NCBI GenBank assembly: GCA_905215845.1
Contig: CAJMRU010000056.1
Location: forward strand, 1 to 6,623
Direction: 5' to 3'
Length of the DNA stretch: 6,623 nt
DNA from: an uncultured bacterium
GTDB lineage: Bacteria > Bacillota > Clostridia > TANB77 > CAG-508
Shown: positions 1 to 6,623 of the stretch, one piece after another
How the letters are laid out: every line of letters begins with the position of its first letter
How positions within the stretch are numbered: position 1 is the stretch's first letter
Program-made: the position numbers and the translations under genes
The notes under the pieces: generated by a model
What the model saw: only the letters and a program-made list of their open reading frames with translations
Told to the model about the DNA's origin: nothing
The model's database searches: none

Positions 1-1
1 G

Positions 2-148
2 GACAAGGTTCCGGATAAACTGCAGAAAACACTGGAAAAAGCCTTTGCCAGCGCCTTTAAACTTATATTTGTAAAAGGCGTACAGGTCATAGAAAAAACA
101 TATAAAAAGCAGGAACTGGAAAAAGTAGCTTTTGCTTTTCAGAAATAG
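2..148 (+). pseudogene. EcsC-family protein fragment, broken at both ends
   Basis: The frame starting at base 2 is open for 48 codons, to a TAG at 146-148. Residues 1-34 include VPDKLQKTLEKAF, then AFKLIFVKG and VIEKTY. I recognise this as the N-proximal part of EcsC-family proteins (related to Bacillus EcsC; biochemical role poorly defined), which are normally about 250-290 residues with a long hydrophobic core. That core is missing: similarity fades after VIEKTY (to base 103) or a few residues later, and the remaining tail lies out of frame over the start of addB. The upstream end is cut by the window edge. Bases 1-103 are about 39% G+C against about 26% for bases 125-225, and codons such as CTG, CAG, GCC and CCG differ from the genes to the right, suggesting a different source. 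The family call comes from memory of the motif, not a search; I am fairly but not fully sure. Confidence 0.6.
104..124. other. Putative chimeric junction between ecsC fragment and addB
   Basis: Over about 20 bases two frames both make sense. Frame 2 reads KKQELEK, a plausible continuation of the EcsC-like VIEKTY. The addB frame reads KAGTGK, the core of the AddB Walker A motif. An in-frame TAA at 103-105 stands where the first glycine of the motif would be expected, so addB similarity cannot extend further left. EcsC loses its C-terminal bulk and addB loses its start at the same place, and base composition changes across it. This is what a join through a short shared sequence would look like, either an assembly or amplification chimera or a real illegitimate recombination. 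The exact breakpoint cannot be fixed within the ambiguous stretch. Confidence 0.6.
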
Positions 149-3100
149 CAAATCTAGTAGAAAAACAAGAAAATATATATTTTATAACACCAGAACAATT
201 TTCATTTACAGCCGAAAAAAACTTAATGAACTATTTAAAAGAAGAAGCTGTAATAAATGCAGAAGTCATAACATTTAGTAGACTAGCACATAGAATTATG
301 CAAACAGTAGGTGGAAACTCAAAAAGTACACTTTCAAAATGTGGAAAAGCAATGCTAATTTATTCTATCCTAGACAATAATAAAAATAATTTTAAGTTTT
401 TGGGAAAATCAGATGAAAATATAGAAACAGCAATGCAAAGCATTACAGAAATGAAAAAACACGGAATTAGTCTAGAAAAATTAAAAGATGAAACTGAAAA
501 ATTAGAAGACAAATATTTAAAAACAAAATTAGAAGATATTGAATTAATATATGAAAATTTTGAGAATCAAATATCAGAAAAATATATTGAAGAAACAGAT
601 TTACTAACAATACTTTCAAAAAATATAAAAGCTGTAGATTTTATAAAAAATAGTATAATATATATAGATGAATTTTCAGGATTTACAAGTCAAGAATATG
701 AAGTAATAAAAGAACTAATAAAATATGCAAAACAAGTAAATATAACAATTTGCATAGATGAATTAGATTTTAACACAAATCCTGATATTGATGTTTTTTA
801 TTCAAACAAAAAGACATTAAGAAAAATAATAAACCTTGTAAATCAAGAAAAACTAAAACTAGAAGAGCCAATAAAACTAGAAGAACAATATAGATTTAAG
901 AACAATGAATTAAGACATCTAGAAAAAAATATATACAATATAAAATCCACAAAATACGAGAAAAATGTGGAAAATTTACATTTGTTTTTAGCTAAAAACC
1001 AATATTCTGAAATAGAAAATATAGCAAAAACTATAACAAAATTGGTTAGAGAAAAAGGTTTAAGATATAAGGATATAGCAATTATAGCAAAAAATATTGA
1101 TACATATTCTTCTTTAATTAGAAGTATTTTTTCTGACTATGAAATACCAGTATTTATAGATGAAAAAAGAGATCTAAATCAAAATATAATTGTACAATAT
1201 ATAATTTCAATTTTAGAAATATTTGCAAGTAATTTCTCAAATGAATCAATTTTTAACTATATAAAACTAGGATTTTTAGATATAGAACAAGATGAAATAT
1301 TTAAGCTAGAAAATTATTGTAACAAATGGGGCATAAAAAGAAATAAGTGGAAAAAAGATTTTGAATATGAATTAAATGACGAAAACAAAAGGCAAGAGAT
1401 AGAAAGACTAAATGAAATAAGAAAGCAGATTATAAACCCTCTAATAAAGCTAAAAAATAATATTGATAAAGAAAGAACAGGAATAAATATATCAAAACAA
1501 TTATATAGTTTTATGCAAGAAAACAATATCGAAGAAAAGATTACAAAAAAGATAGAAGAACTAAAAAATCTAGGACTAATAGACTTAGCAAATGAATATA
1601 TAGCTAGTTATAAAATAATTTTAGATATTTTAGATGAAATAGTAATTGCATTTAAAAATGATAAATTGACATTTGATAAATATAACAAAATACTAAAGAT
1701 AGGTTTGAAAAATAGTGGATTAGGAAAAATTCCAGGAACTCAAGACCAAGTAACATTTGGAGATGTAGATAGAACTAGAAGCCACAAAGTAGACACTGTC
1801 TTTATAATAGGTTTAAATGATGGGATATTTCCAAGTGTAAATAAAGATGAAGGATTTTTAAATGATAGTGATAGAGAAATCTTAAAAAATGACGGAATAG
1901 AACTAGCAAATGGGACTATCGAAAATCTATATGAAGACAATTTCAATATATATAAAGTATTTTCAACAGCAGAAAACAATATATATATGTCATACTCTTC
2001 ATCAGATAATGAAAGTAAATCATTAAGGCCATCAATGTTAATAAATAAGATAAAAAAAATATTTCCAAATCTTTCAGAAGAAAGTGATGTAATAAATAAA
2101 AAATATGAAATAATAAATAAAAAAATAACATATGACGAACTAATTGAAAATATATACAAATTAAAAAATAAAGAAAAAATAGAAAACATTTGGTACAATG
2201 TCTATGAATACTATAAAAAACAAACAGAGTGGAACGAAAACTTAAAAGAAGATTTTGAAGGATTAAAATATACAAATCTTCCTAAAAATATAAAACAAGA
2301 AAATATAAATAAACTATATGGAAATACTCTAAACACAAGTGTATCAAGATTAGAGCAATATAGAAAATGTCCATTTTCATATTACTTACAATATGGATTA
2401 AGGCTTAAACCAAAAGAAGAACTAAAAGTTCAAAGTTTTAATACTGGTTCATTTATGCATGAAACAATAGATGAATTTTTCAAATATGTAAAAGAAGAAA
2501 AAATAAATTTACCAGAACTAGATGAAATACAAATTCAAGAAATCGTTTCAAAAATAATAGACGAAAACTTAAATTTATCAAAAAATTATATATTTACAGC
2601 AACAGCAAAATATAAAATACTAGTAAAAAGATTAAAAAAAATAGTTAGTCAAGCCTTAAAATATATAATAGAAACATTAATATATAGTGACTTCAACATA
2701 GAAGGAACAGAAATTGAATTTGATAAAAAAGGAAAATATAAGCCTATAATTTTAGAACTAGAAGACGGAAAAAGAGTAGAAATAAAAGGAAAAATAGACA
2801 GAATAGACACTGCAACAAGTGATGATGGCAAGTATTTAAGAATAATAGACTATAAATCTTCAAGTAAAAACATTGACTTAAATGAAGTTTATGCAGGATT
2901 ACAAATTCAATTATTAACATATATGGATGCTGTATGTAAAGAAGAGGATTTAATGCCAGCAGGAGTATTTTACTTTTCTTTATTAGAACAAATGATAAAA
3001 GCTGACAAAAAAGTATCAGAAGAAGAAATTGAAGATATGATAAGAAGGAATTTCAAGATGAAGGGATTAATTGTAGCAGATGTTAAAATAATAAAAATGA

Positions 3101-3432
3101 ATGATAATACCTTAGAATCAGGAAGTTCTAAAATAGTACCAGCAGCAATAACAAAATCAGGAACAGTAAGACATGACTGGACTAATGGTGTAGAAAAAGA
3201 AGAGTTTAAAATATTACAAGATTATATATATAAAACAATAAAAGATATAGCAAAAGAAATATTAAAAGGAAGAATAGACTTAAAACCATATAATAAAGCA
3301 GGAAAAACACCATGTGAATATTGTGAATATAAAGCAATTTGTGGATTTAATCCAAGAATGAAAGATAATAAATATAATTATATAGGCAAAGAAACAAAAG
3401 ATGAGATAATAGAAAAAATGAAAGGAAAATAA
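106..3432 (+). CDS. addB: AddB: ATP-dependent helicase/deoxyribonuclease subunit B (5' end lost)
   Basis: AddB pairs with AddA in the cytoplasmic helicase-nuclease that resects double-strand ends and recognises Chi, the Firmicutes counterpart of RecBCD. Similarity begins at base 106 with KAGTGKS (Walker A), followed by ITPEQFSF and VITFSRLAHRIM, both typical of AddB. No ATG, GTG or TTG occurs in this frame before ATG 226, which has no ribosome binding site and would drop Walker A, so the true start is lost at the junction. Numbering from ATG 226: a helicase-like DRTRSHKVDTVFIIGLNDGIFP block at 515-536; a RecB-type nuclease with H745 (GSFMHE), D858 (GKIDRID), D875-Y-K877 and Q893/Q895; and iron-sulfur cysteines C715, C1030, C1033 and C1039. 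All key residues of the C-terminal half are present. The open frame encodes 1108 residues; about 8 more would give normal family length (B. subtilis about 1166). It ends 3 bases before pgeF. addA is not in the window. Confidence 0.93.
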   Translation, partial: KAGTGKSSFCFSEIANLVEKQENIYFITPEQFSFTAEKNLMNYLKEEAVINAEVITFSRLAHRIMQTVGGNSKSTLSKCGKAMLIYSILDNNKNNFKFLGKSDENIETAMQSITEMKKHGISLEKLKDETEKLEDKYLKTKLEDIELIYENFENQISEKYIEETDLLTILSKNIKAVDFIKNSIIYIDEFSGFTSQEYEVIKELIKYAKQVNITICIDELDFNTNPDIDVFYSNKKTLRKIINLVNQEKLKLEEPIKLEEQYRFKNNELRHLEKNIYNIKSTKYEKNVENLHLFLAKNQYSEIENIAKTITKLVREKGLRYKDIAIIAKNIDTYSSLIRSIFSDYEIPVFIDEKRDLNQNIIVQYIISILEIFASNFSNESIFNYIKLGFLDIEQDEIFKLENYCNKWGIKRNKWKKDFEYELNDENKRQEIERLNEIRKQIINPLIKLKNNIDKERTGINISKQLYSFMQENNIEEKITKKIEELKNLGLIDLANEYIASYKIILDILDEIVIAFKNDKLTFDKYNKILKIGLKNSGLGKIPGTQDQVTFGDVDRTRSHKVDTVFIIGLNDGIFPSVNKDEGFLNDSDREILKNDGIELANGTIENLYEDNFNIYKVFSTAENNIYMSYSSSDNESKSLRPSMLINKIKKIFPNLSEESDVINKKYEIINKKITYDELIENIYKLKNKEKIENIWYNVYEYYKKQTEWNENLKEDFEGLKYTNLPKNIKQENINKLYGNTLNTSVSRLEQYRKCPFSYYLQYGLRLKPKEELKVQSFNTGSFMHETIDEFFKYVKEEKINLPELDEIQIQEIVSKIIDENLNLSKNYIFTATAKYKILVKRLKKIVSQALKYIIETLIYSDFNIEGTEIEFDKKGKYKPIILELEDGKRVEIKGKIDRIDTATSDDGKYLRIIDYKSSSKNIDLNEVYAGLQIQLLTYMDAVCKEEDLMPAGVFYFSLLEQMIKADKKVSEEEIEDMIRRNFKMKGLIVADVKIIKMNDNTLESGSSKIVPAAITKSGTVRHDWTNGVEKEEFKILQDYIYKTIKDIAKEILKGRIDLKPYNKAGKTPCEYCEYKAICGFNPRMKDNKYNYIGKETKDEIIEKMKGK
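3421..3426 (+). promoter_or_regulatory. Ribosome binding site of pgeF inside addB
   Basis: AAAGGA lies within the last codons of addB, 9 bases before the pgeF ATG at 3436. Because the site is covered by ribosomes finishing addB, the two genes are probably translationally coupled (inference). Confidence 0.6.
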
Positions 3433-3435
3433 AAT

Positions 3436-4275
3436 ATGGATTTATCAAATGAGAATATAATTCATGTAAATAAAAATGGGATTCAATATATTCAATTTAG
3501 AAAATTATTAGAATATAGTGATATAATAAGACATGCTTATAGCTTAGGAACAGATGTGAATTTTAGAACAGCAAAAGTAAATAAGCAAAAACTTTCAGAA
3601 GATGAATATAATTTAGCAATAAACTCATATAAAACCTTGTGTAATGCAATAGGAAGCAATTATATAAATACAGTAAAAACTAATCAAAATCATACAGATA
3701 CAATAAAAATAGCTAACAAAAAAATAAAAGAGGATGGACCAGATTTTAATTTAACAGAATATAATGAAACAGATGGAATAGTTACTAATAAGAAAAATTT
3801 AATATTATCAACAACAAATGCAGATTGTATTTTATTATTACTATTTGACCCAATTAAAAAAGTAATTGCAAATGTTCATTCAGGTTGGAGGGGAACATTA
3901 CAAAGAATTTCTATAAAAGCTATTGAAAAAATGGAAAAAGAATATAATTGTAATCCTAAAGATATAATATGTTGCATTTGTCCAAGTATTAGAAAATGTC
4001 ATTTTGAAGTAGAAAAAGAAGTAAAAGATATGTTTGAAGGAGAATTTAAAAGTATAATAGAAAAAAATGATATTATAACAGAAACAGTTACAAGTAAAAA
4101 GTGGACAATAGATACAGTATTAATAAATCAAGTAATATTAAAAGAAAAAGGACTAAAAAAAGAAAATATAATAGATAGTAAAATATGTAGTGTTTGTAAC
4201 TCTAACTTAGTACATTCATTTAGAGTAGAAAAAGAAGGATATGGGTTAGAAACTGCGATAATAGAATTGAAATAA
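3436..4275 (+). CDS. pgeF: PgeF/YfiH (DUF152) purine nucleoside phosphorylase / peptidoglycan editing factor
   Basis: This is a DUF152 protein (YfiH, LACC1-like, once called polyphenol oxidase or laccase). Studied members are zinc-dependent purine nucleoside phosphorylases/adenosine deaminases, and E. coli PgeF prevents wrong amino acids in peptidoglycan stems. The signature is complete in 279 residues: NQNH with H86, TDGIVT at 112-117, NADC with D130-C131, and HSGWRG with H148. H86, C131 and H148 are the expected metal/catalytic triad. CPSIRKCHFEVEKEV (182-196) and the late CSVC (251-254) and HSFR (260-263) match the C-terminal family blocks. The length is close to the usual 240-280 with a slightly long N-terminus. 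It is cytoplasmic, with no signal peptide or membrane segment. ATG 3436 is chosen for its AAAGGA site and its position 3 bases after addB. Which of the described activities it has in this organism cannot be read from the sequence. Confidence 0.92.
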   Translation: MDLSNENIIHVNKNGIQYIQFRKLLEYSDIIRHAYSLGTDVNFRTAKVNKQKLSEDEYNLAINSYKTLCNAIGSNYINTVKTNQNHTDTIKIANKKIKEDGPDFNLTEYNETDGIVTNKKNLILSTTNADCILLLLFDPIKKVIANVHSGWRGTLQRISIKAIEKMEKEYNCNPKDIICCICPSIRKCHFEVEKEVKDMFEGEFKSIIEKNDIITETVTSKKWTIDTVLINQVILKEKGLKKENIIDSKICSVCNSNLVHSFRVEKEGYGLETAIIELK

Positions 4276-4281
4276 AGGATG
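4274..4281 (+). promoter_or_regulatory. Ribosome binding site of the uracil-DNA glycosylase gene
   Basis: AAAGGATG overlaps the pgeF stop codon (4273-4275), and its GGA ends 10 bases before ATG 4290. It fixes that start and couples the gene to pgeF. The ATG inside it (4279-4281) is followed at once by TAA, so it encodes nothing. Confidence 0.6.
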
Positions 4282-4341
4282 TAATAAATATGTTTGAAAC
4301 ATGGGAAGAATTAGAAGAATCAATAAAAGGATGTAATAAAT
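4275..4341 (+). repeat. 16-bp direct repeat spanning the udg start region
   Basis: AAAGGATGTAATAAAT occurs at 4274-4289, as the ribosome binding site and spacer of the glycosylase gene, and again at 4326-4341, where it encodes K-G-C-N-K around the first iron-sulfur cysteine. The copies are identical over 16 bases and 52 bases apart. In such AT-rich DNA this may be chance; a local duplication is possible. Confidence 0.5.
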
Positions 4342-4847
4342 GTAAATTATATAAAACAAGGCAAAATATAGTGTTTGGTGAAGGAAATAAAAATGCTAAG
4401 ATAATGTTCATAGGAGAAGGACCAGGAGCAGATGAAGATAGACAAGGAGAACCTTTTGTAGGAAAAGCAGGAAAATTAATGAATTTAGCATTTGAAGCTT
4501 TAGGAATAAAAAGAGAAGAAGTATATATTGCTAATGTTGTAAAATGTAGACCACCATCAAATAGAAATCCGGAAGATGATGAAGCTTTTGCATGTTTAAA
4601 TTATCTAAGAAATCAAGTGTTGTTGGTAAAACCAGAAATAATAGTATTATTAGGAAGTGTAGCACTAAAAAATATATTAGGAAAAGAATATGGAATAACA
4701 GCTTCTAGAGGAAAATGGATAGAAAAAAAAGGCATTATGTATATGCCAACTTGGCATCCAGCAGCATTATTGAGAGATGAAAATAAAAAAATAGACTTTA
4801 TAAAAGATTTAAAATTAGTTATGCAGAAATTAAGAAAGGAATTATAA
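4290..4847 (+). CDS. Family 4 uracil-DNA glycosylase (iron-sulfur)
   Basis: The product removes uracil, arising from cytosine deamination or dUTP incorporation, from DNA as the first step of base excision repair. It belongs to the 4Fe-4S family 4 (UDGa) group, not the Ung family. Within 185 residues, a normal family length, are the four cluster cysteines C15, C18 (GCNKC), C86 (KCRPP) and C102; the first active-site motif GEGPGADEDRQGEPFVGKAG at 43-61; NVVKCRPPSNRNP at 82-94, typical of the family; and the second active-site motif PTWHPAALL (153-161) with H156. Nothing looks missing or broken. The start follows pgeF by 14 bases with its own AAAGGA site, and the next gene starts 2 bases after the stop, so it sits in the middle of a probable operon. 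Neighbouring addB gives the cluster a DNA-repair theme. The protein is soluble and cytoplasmic. Confidence 0.95.
   Translation: MFETWEELEESIKGCNKCKLYKTRQNIVFGEGNKNAKIMFIGEGPGADEDRQGEPFVGKAGKLMNLAFEALGIKREEVYIANVVKCRPPSNRNPEDDEAFACLNYLRNQVLLVKPEIIVLLGSVALKNILGKEYGITASRGKWIEKKGIMYMPTWHPAALLRDENKKIDFIKDLKLVMQKLRKEL
4835..4840 (+). promoter_or_regulatory. Ribosome binding site deciding a TTG start
   Basis: AAAGGA, inside the last codons of the glycosylase gene, lies 9 bases before TTG 4850. This matches the spacing seen for pgeF and udg, and favours TTG 4850 as the start of the downstream gene over the first in-frame ATG at 4970. Confidence 0.55.
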
Positions 4848-4849
4848 AA

Positions 4850-6623
4850 TTGAGAGACTTTAAGGGAATAATAGACAATATACACAAAAGCGAAGAGATA
4901 AGTAATTTTAGGCAAAAAAATAGAAGAAAAAAAGAAGAAACTAAAAAATCAATAAGCGAATTACTAAAAATGGTAGACAAAGCAATGGAGCCGATATACA
5001 TAAAATTAAAAAAAGAATCATTAGAAAAAAATGAAATACAAAATATATCATATAATATGCTAGAAGGGATAGACGAAATATTTGAAGAATACTTAAGAAA
5101 TGTTACAGAAGCAATGGAATTAGGTGGATTTTCACATATGTATAATTCATACAGGCAGTTATATTACAATCCAAAAGAATTAATAGATATATATGAAAAA
5201 ATAAAAAAGGAAAAAGTTTACAGAAAATTTAAGATGACAAAAAATATAAAATTAAATAAAGAAAATGTAGCTAGAGAAATATTAAATAATTATAGAATAA
5301 TAAGTAACGATATATCAGAAGATGACCAAAAAATTATAATGGCCTATAAAAATTCATTAGCATTTAGAAAATTTTTAAAGGAAGAATCTGACGAAACCGA
5401 TATAGAAGAAATAAAGGAAATGGGAAAATTTGTTGGAGATGAAAAAGAAAATTTTATTAACTTTTTTAAAGAACAAAAAAGTTATATAGAAAAAAATGCT
5501 AGGCAAGCATATATAGAATCTATAAAAGTAGTAGTTAACATTCTAGATCAATTGAAATTATTGTCTAAATATCAAGAAGAATATAAAAAAGATTTAAAAA
5601 ATTTAAATTTAGAGGAACTTGCTTATGAAAATGAAACTACAGAAAAAGGATTAGGAATAAAAGAAATATTTAGTAAAGAAAACTTAAATAAGTTGCCAAT
5701 GAAAACATTAATGGCACAAAGTGCTTTTTGGTGTAATAGATTAACAAAAGAAATAGAAAGTAGGAATAATGCAAAATTTATTTGTAAAGATTTAGATTTA
5801 ATAGACAAAATAGTAAGTTTTAGAATAGAAAAAACAGATGGAAAAGAAAATTTAATAAGTGAAGAAATATTAGAAAAAGAGTTAGAGAAAATATCTTTTT
5901 TGACCATAATAATAGAAAGAATAGTTAGCCAAGTCGAAGCTGATATAAAAAAGAATGGAACAAGTGGTAAAATTGAAATTGAATCATATATAAGAAAAGT
6001 ATCAGCAGATTATCAAGAAGAATATTTAGAATACTTTAATAAGAAATTACCAATGTGCAATAACATAATAAGAGATGATATTGAACAAATGATAACAGCT
6101 AAAAATATGATAAGTAATTTATATAAAGGAAAAAATACAATAAATTTTGCACTCTTAGAAGAAGCACTTATAAATAACAAGATATTAAATTGGGGATTGA
6201 TAAATGAAGAAAAAGAAAAAAATGAAAAATTTATACTTTTAGGATTTGATATTGATAAATTAAGTGGACCACTATTTTTACATATACCACAAAATGAAAT
6301 TAAAGAATTTCTAGAAAGAAATAGAATAGAAAGTAAAATTCCAATATATCAAGGAAAAACAGATTTTGATATTAATGGAGTTTCAGTAACAAGAAAACTA
6401 TTAATGCCAATGGATAGAACAAAAGTGAAAAAATTAGAAGAATTGAAAATAAATCAGCAAGAAGAAATTGATAAATTTCATTTTATAGAACATTGTAAAT
6501 ATATTGCAAGTGGAGACATACAAAAATATCCTAAGCATTTAAAAAAAATTAAATATATAGGAAAAGGAAAAAAACAAAAGCAAAAGTTAGTTATACAAAG
6601 GGAATTTATTGACTTATATACAA
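4850..6623 (+). CDS. Large unrecognised Lys/Glu-rich protein, truncated by window edge
   Basis: One uninterrupted frame runs from TTG 4850 off the right edge, giving at least 591 residues. I do not recognise a family and assign no function. The TTG start is chosen because an AAAGGA site lies 9 bases upstream and the gene then begins 2 bases after udg; the first in-frame ATG (4970) would remove 40 residues. The protein is dominated by Lys, Glu, Ile and Asn, and its first ~450 residues read as mostly charged helices with little proline or glycine. Islands that stand out are GGFSHMYNSYRQLYY (92-106), AQSAFWCNRL (289-298) and a more globular stretch from about 461 containing FILLGFDIDKLSGPLFLHIP and VTRKLLMPMDR. 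A basic segment, KGKKQKQK, lies near the right edge. There is no signal peptide, membrane span, Walker motif, zinc-binding cysteine cluster or nuclease motif that I can see. Codon use matches addB, pgeF and udg. Its place at the end of a repair cluster is the only functional hint. Confidence 0.85.
   Translation, partial: MRDFKGIIDNIHKSEEISNFRQKNRRKKEETKKSISELLKMVDKAMEPIYIKLKKESLEKNEIQNISYNMLEGIDEIFEEYLRNVTEAMELGGFSHMYNSYRQLYYNPKELIDIYEKIKKEKVYRKFKMTKNIKLNKENVAREILNNYRIISNDISEDDQKIIMAYKNSLAFRKFLKEESDETDIEEIKEMGKFVGDEKENFINFFKEQKSYIEKNARQAYIESIKVVVNILDQLKLLSKYQEEYKKDLKNLNLEELAYENETTEKGLGIKEIFSKENLNKLPMKTLMAQSAFWCNRLTKEIESRNNAKFICKDLDLIDKIVSFRIEKTDGKENLISEEILEKELEKISFLTIIIERIVSQVEADIKKNGTSGKIEIESYIRKVSADYQEEYLEYFNKKLPMCNNIIRDDIEQMITAKNMISNLYKGKNTINFALLEEALINNKILNWGLINEEKEKNEKFILLGFDIDKLSGPLFLHIPQNEIKEFLERNRIESKIPIYQGKTDFDINGVSVTRKLLMPMDRTKVKKLEELKINQQEEIDKFHFIEHCKYIASGDIQKYPKHLKKIKYIGKGKKQKQKLVIQREFIDLYT

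Noticed and set aside
2..148. A complete small protein or an EcsC-AddB fusion at the left end
   Set aside because: The frame is one base out of step with addB relative to its own codons and stops at 146-148, so no fusion is made; the residues match only an internal piece of a larger family.
226..228. ATG 226 as the true addB start
   Set aside because: No ribosome binding site precedes it, and the frame upstream to base 106 encodes recognisable AddB sequence including Walker A.
1314..2275. Several long reverse-strand open frames within addB, rich in Phe, Leu, Ser and Ile
   Set aside because: They lie opposite a well-supported addB frame; their composition is what the complement of Lys/Glu/Ile-rich AT-rich coding gives. 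They lack family motifs and convincing ribosome binding sites.
4970..4972. ATG 4970 as start of the last gene
   Set aside because: No AAAGGA-type site precedes it, and it would leave about 120 bases unexplained, whereas TTG 4850 has a well-spaced site and the tight gene spacing seen elsewhere here.
4220..5907. Reverse-strand open frames opposite udg and the unknown gene, some resembling membrane peptides
   Set aside because: They are shadows of the + strand genes; apparent hydrophobicity comes from reading Lys/Glu codons in reverse complement.
1..6623. CRISPR arrays, tRNA or rRNA genes, insertion sequences, riboswitches, terminators
   Set aside because: No regularly spaced repeats, no clover-leaf or rRNA signatures, no transposase or terminal inverted repeats, and no intergenic space large enough for structured leaders. 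No hairpin followed by a T run stood out between genes.

Overview
The window looks like a fragment of a very AT-rich, low-GC Gram-positive (Firmicutes, clostridial type) genome. From about base 105 onward it is roughly one quarter G+C by eye, isoleucine is mostly ATA, and all coding is on the + strand with almost no intergenic space. AAAGGA-type ribosome binding sites lie 9-10 bases before the starts. A more exact placement cannot be supported from the sequence.

Layout. (1) Bases 2-148 hold a reading frame whose first ~34 residues resemble an N-proximal segment of EcsC-family proteins. It is richer in GC (about 39% over bases 1-103) and uses CTG, CAG and GCC codons that are rare or absent to the right. 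(2) At about 104-124 this frame collides with the start of addB, which enters at its Walker A motif with its start codon and first few residues missing. (3) addB runs to 3432, with helicase-like and nuclease/iron-sulfur domains otherwise complete. (4) Three bases later comes pgeF (yfiH, DUF152 purine nucleoside phosphorylase / peptidoglycan editing factor), 3436-4275. (5) A family 4 uracil-DNA glycosylase follows 14 bases on, 4290-4847. (6) A long open frame from a TTG at 4850 runs off the right edge: at least 591 residues, Lys/Glu-rich, no family recognised.

Together addB, pgeF, udg and the unknown gene form a tightly packed, probably co-transcribed run with a DNA-repair flavour: double-strand-break end processing (AddAB) and removal of uracil from DNA, with pgeF as a nucleoside/cell-wall quality-control enzyme. 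addA, the usual partner next to addB, is not in the window. There is no gene-free stretch over 300 bases, and I saw no RNA gene, CRISPR array, insertion sequence, riboswitch or convincing terminator.

The two points most worth attention are the chimeric-looking ecsC/addB junction at the left end, which may be an assembly artefact or a real rearrangement, and the large unrecognised protein at the right end of the repair cluster.
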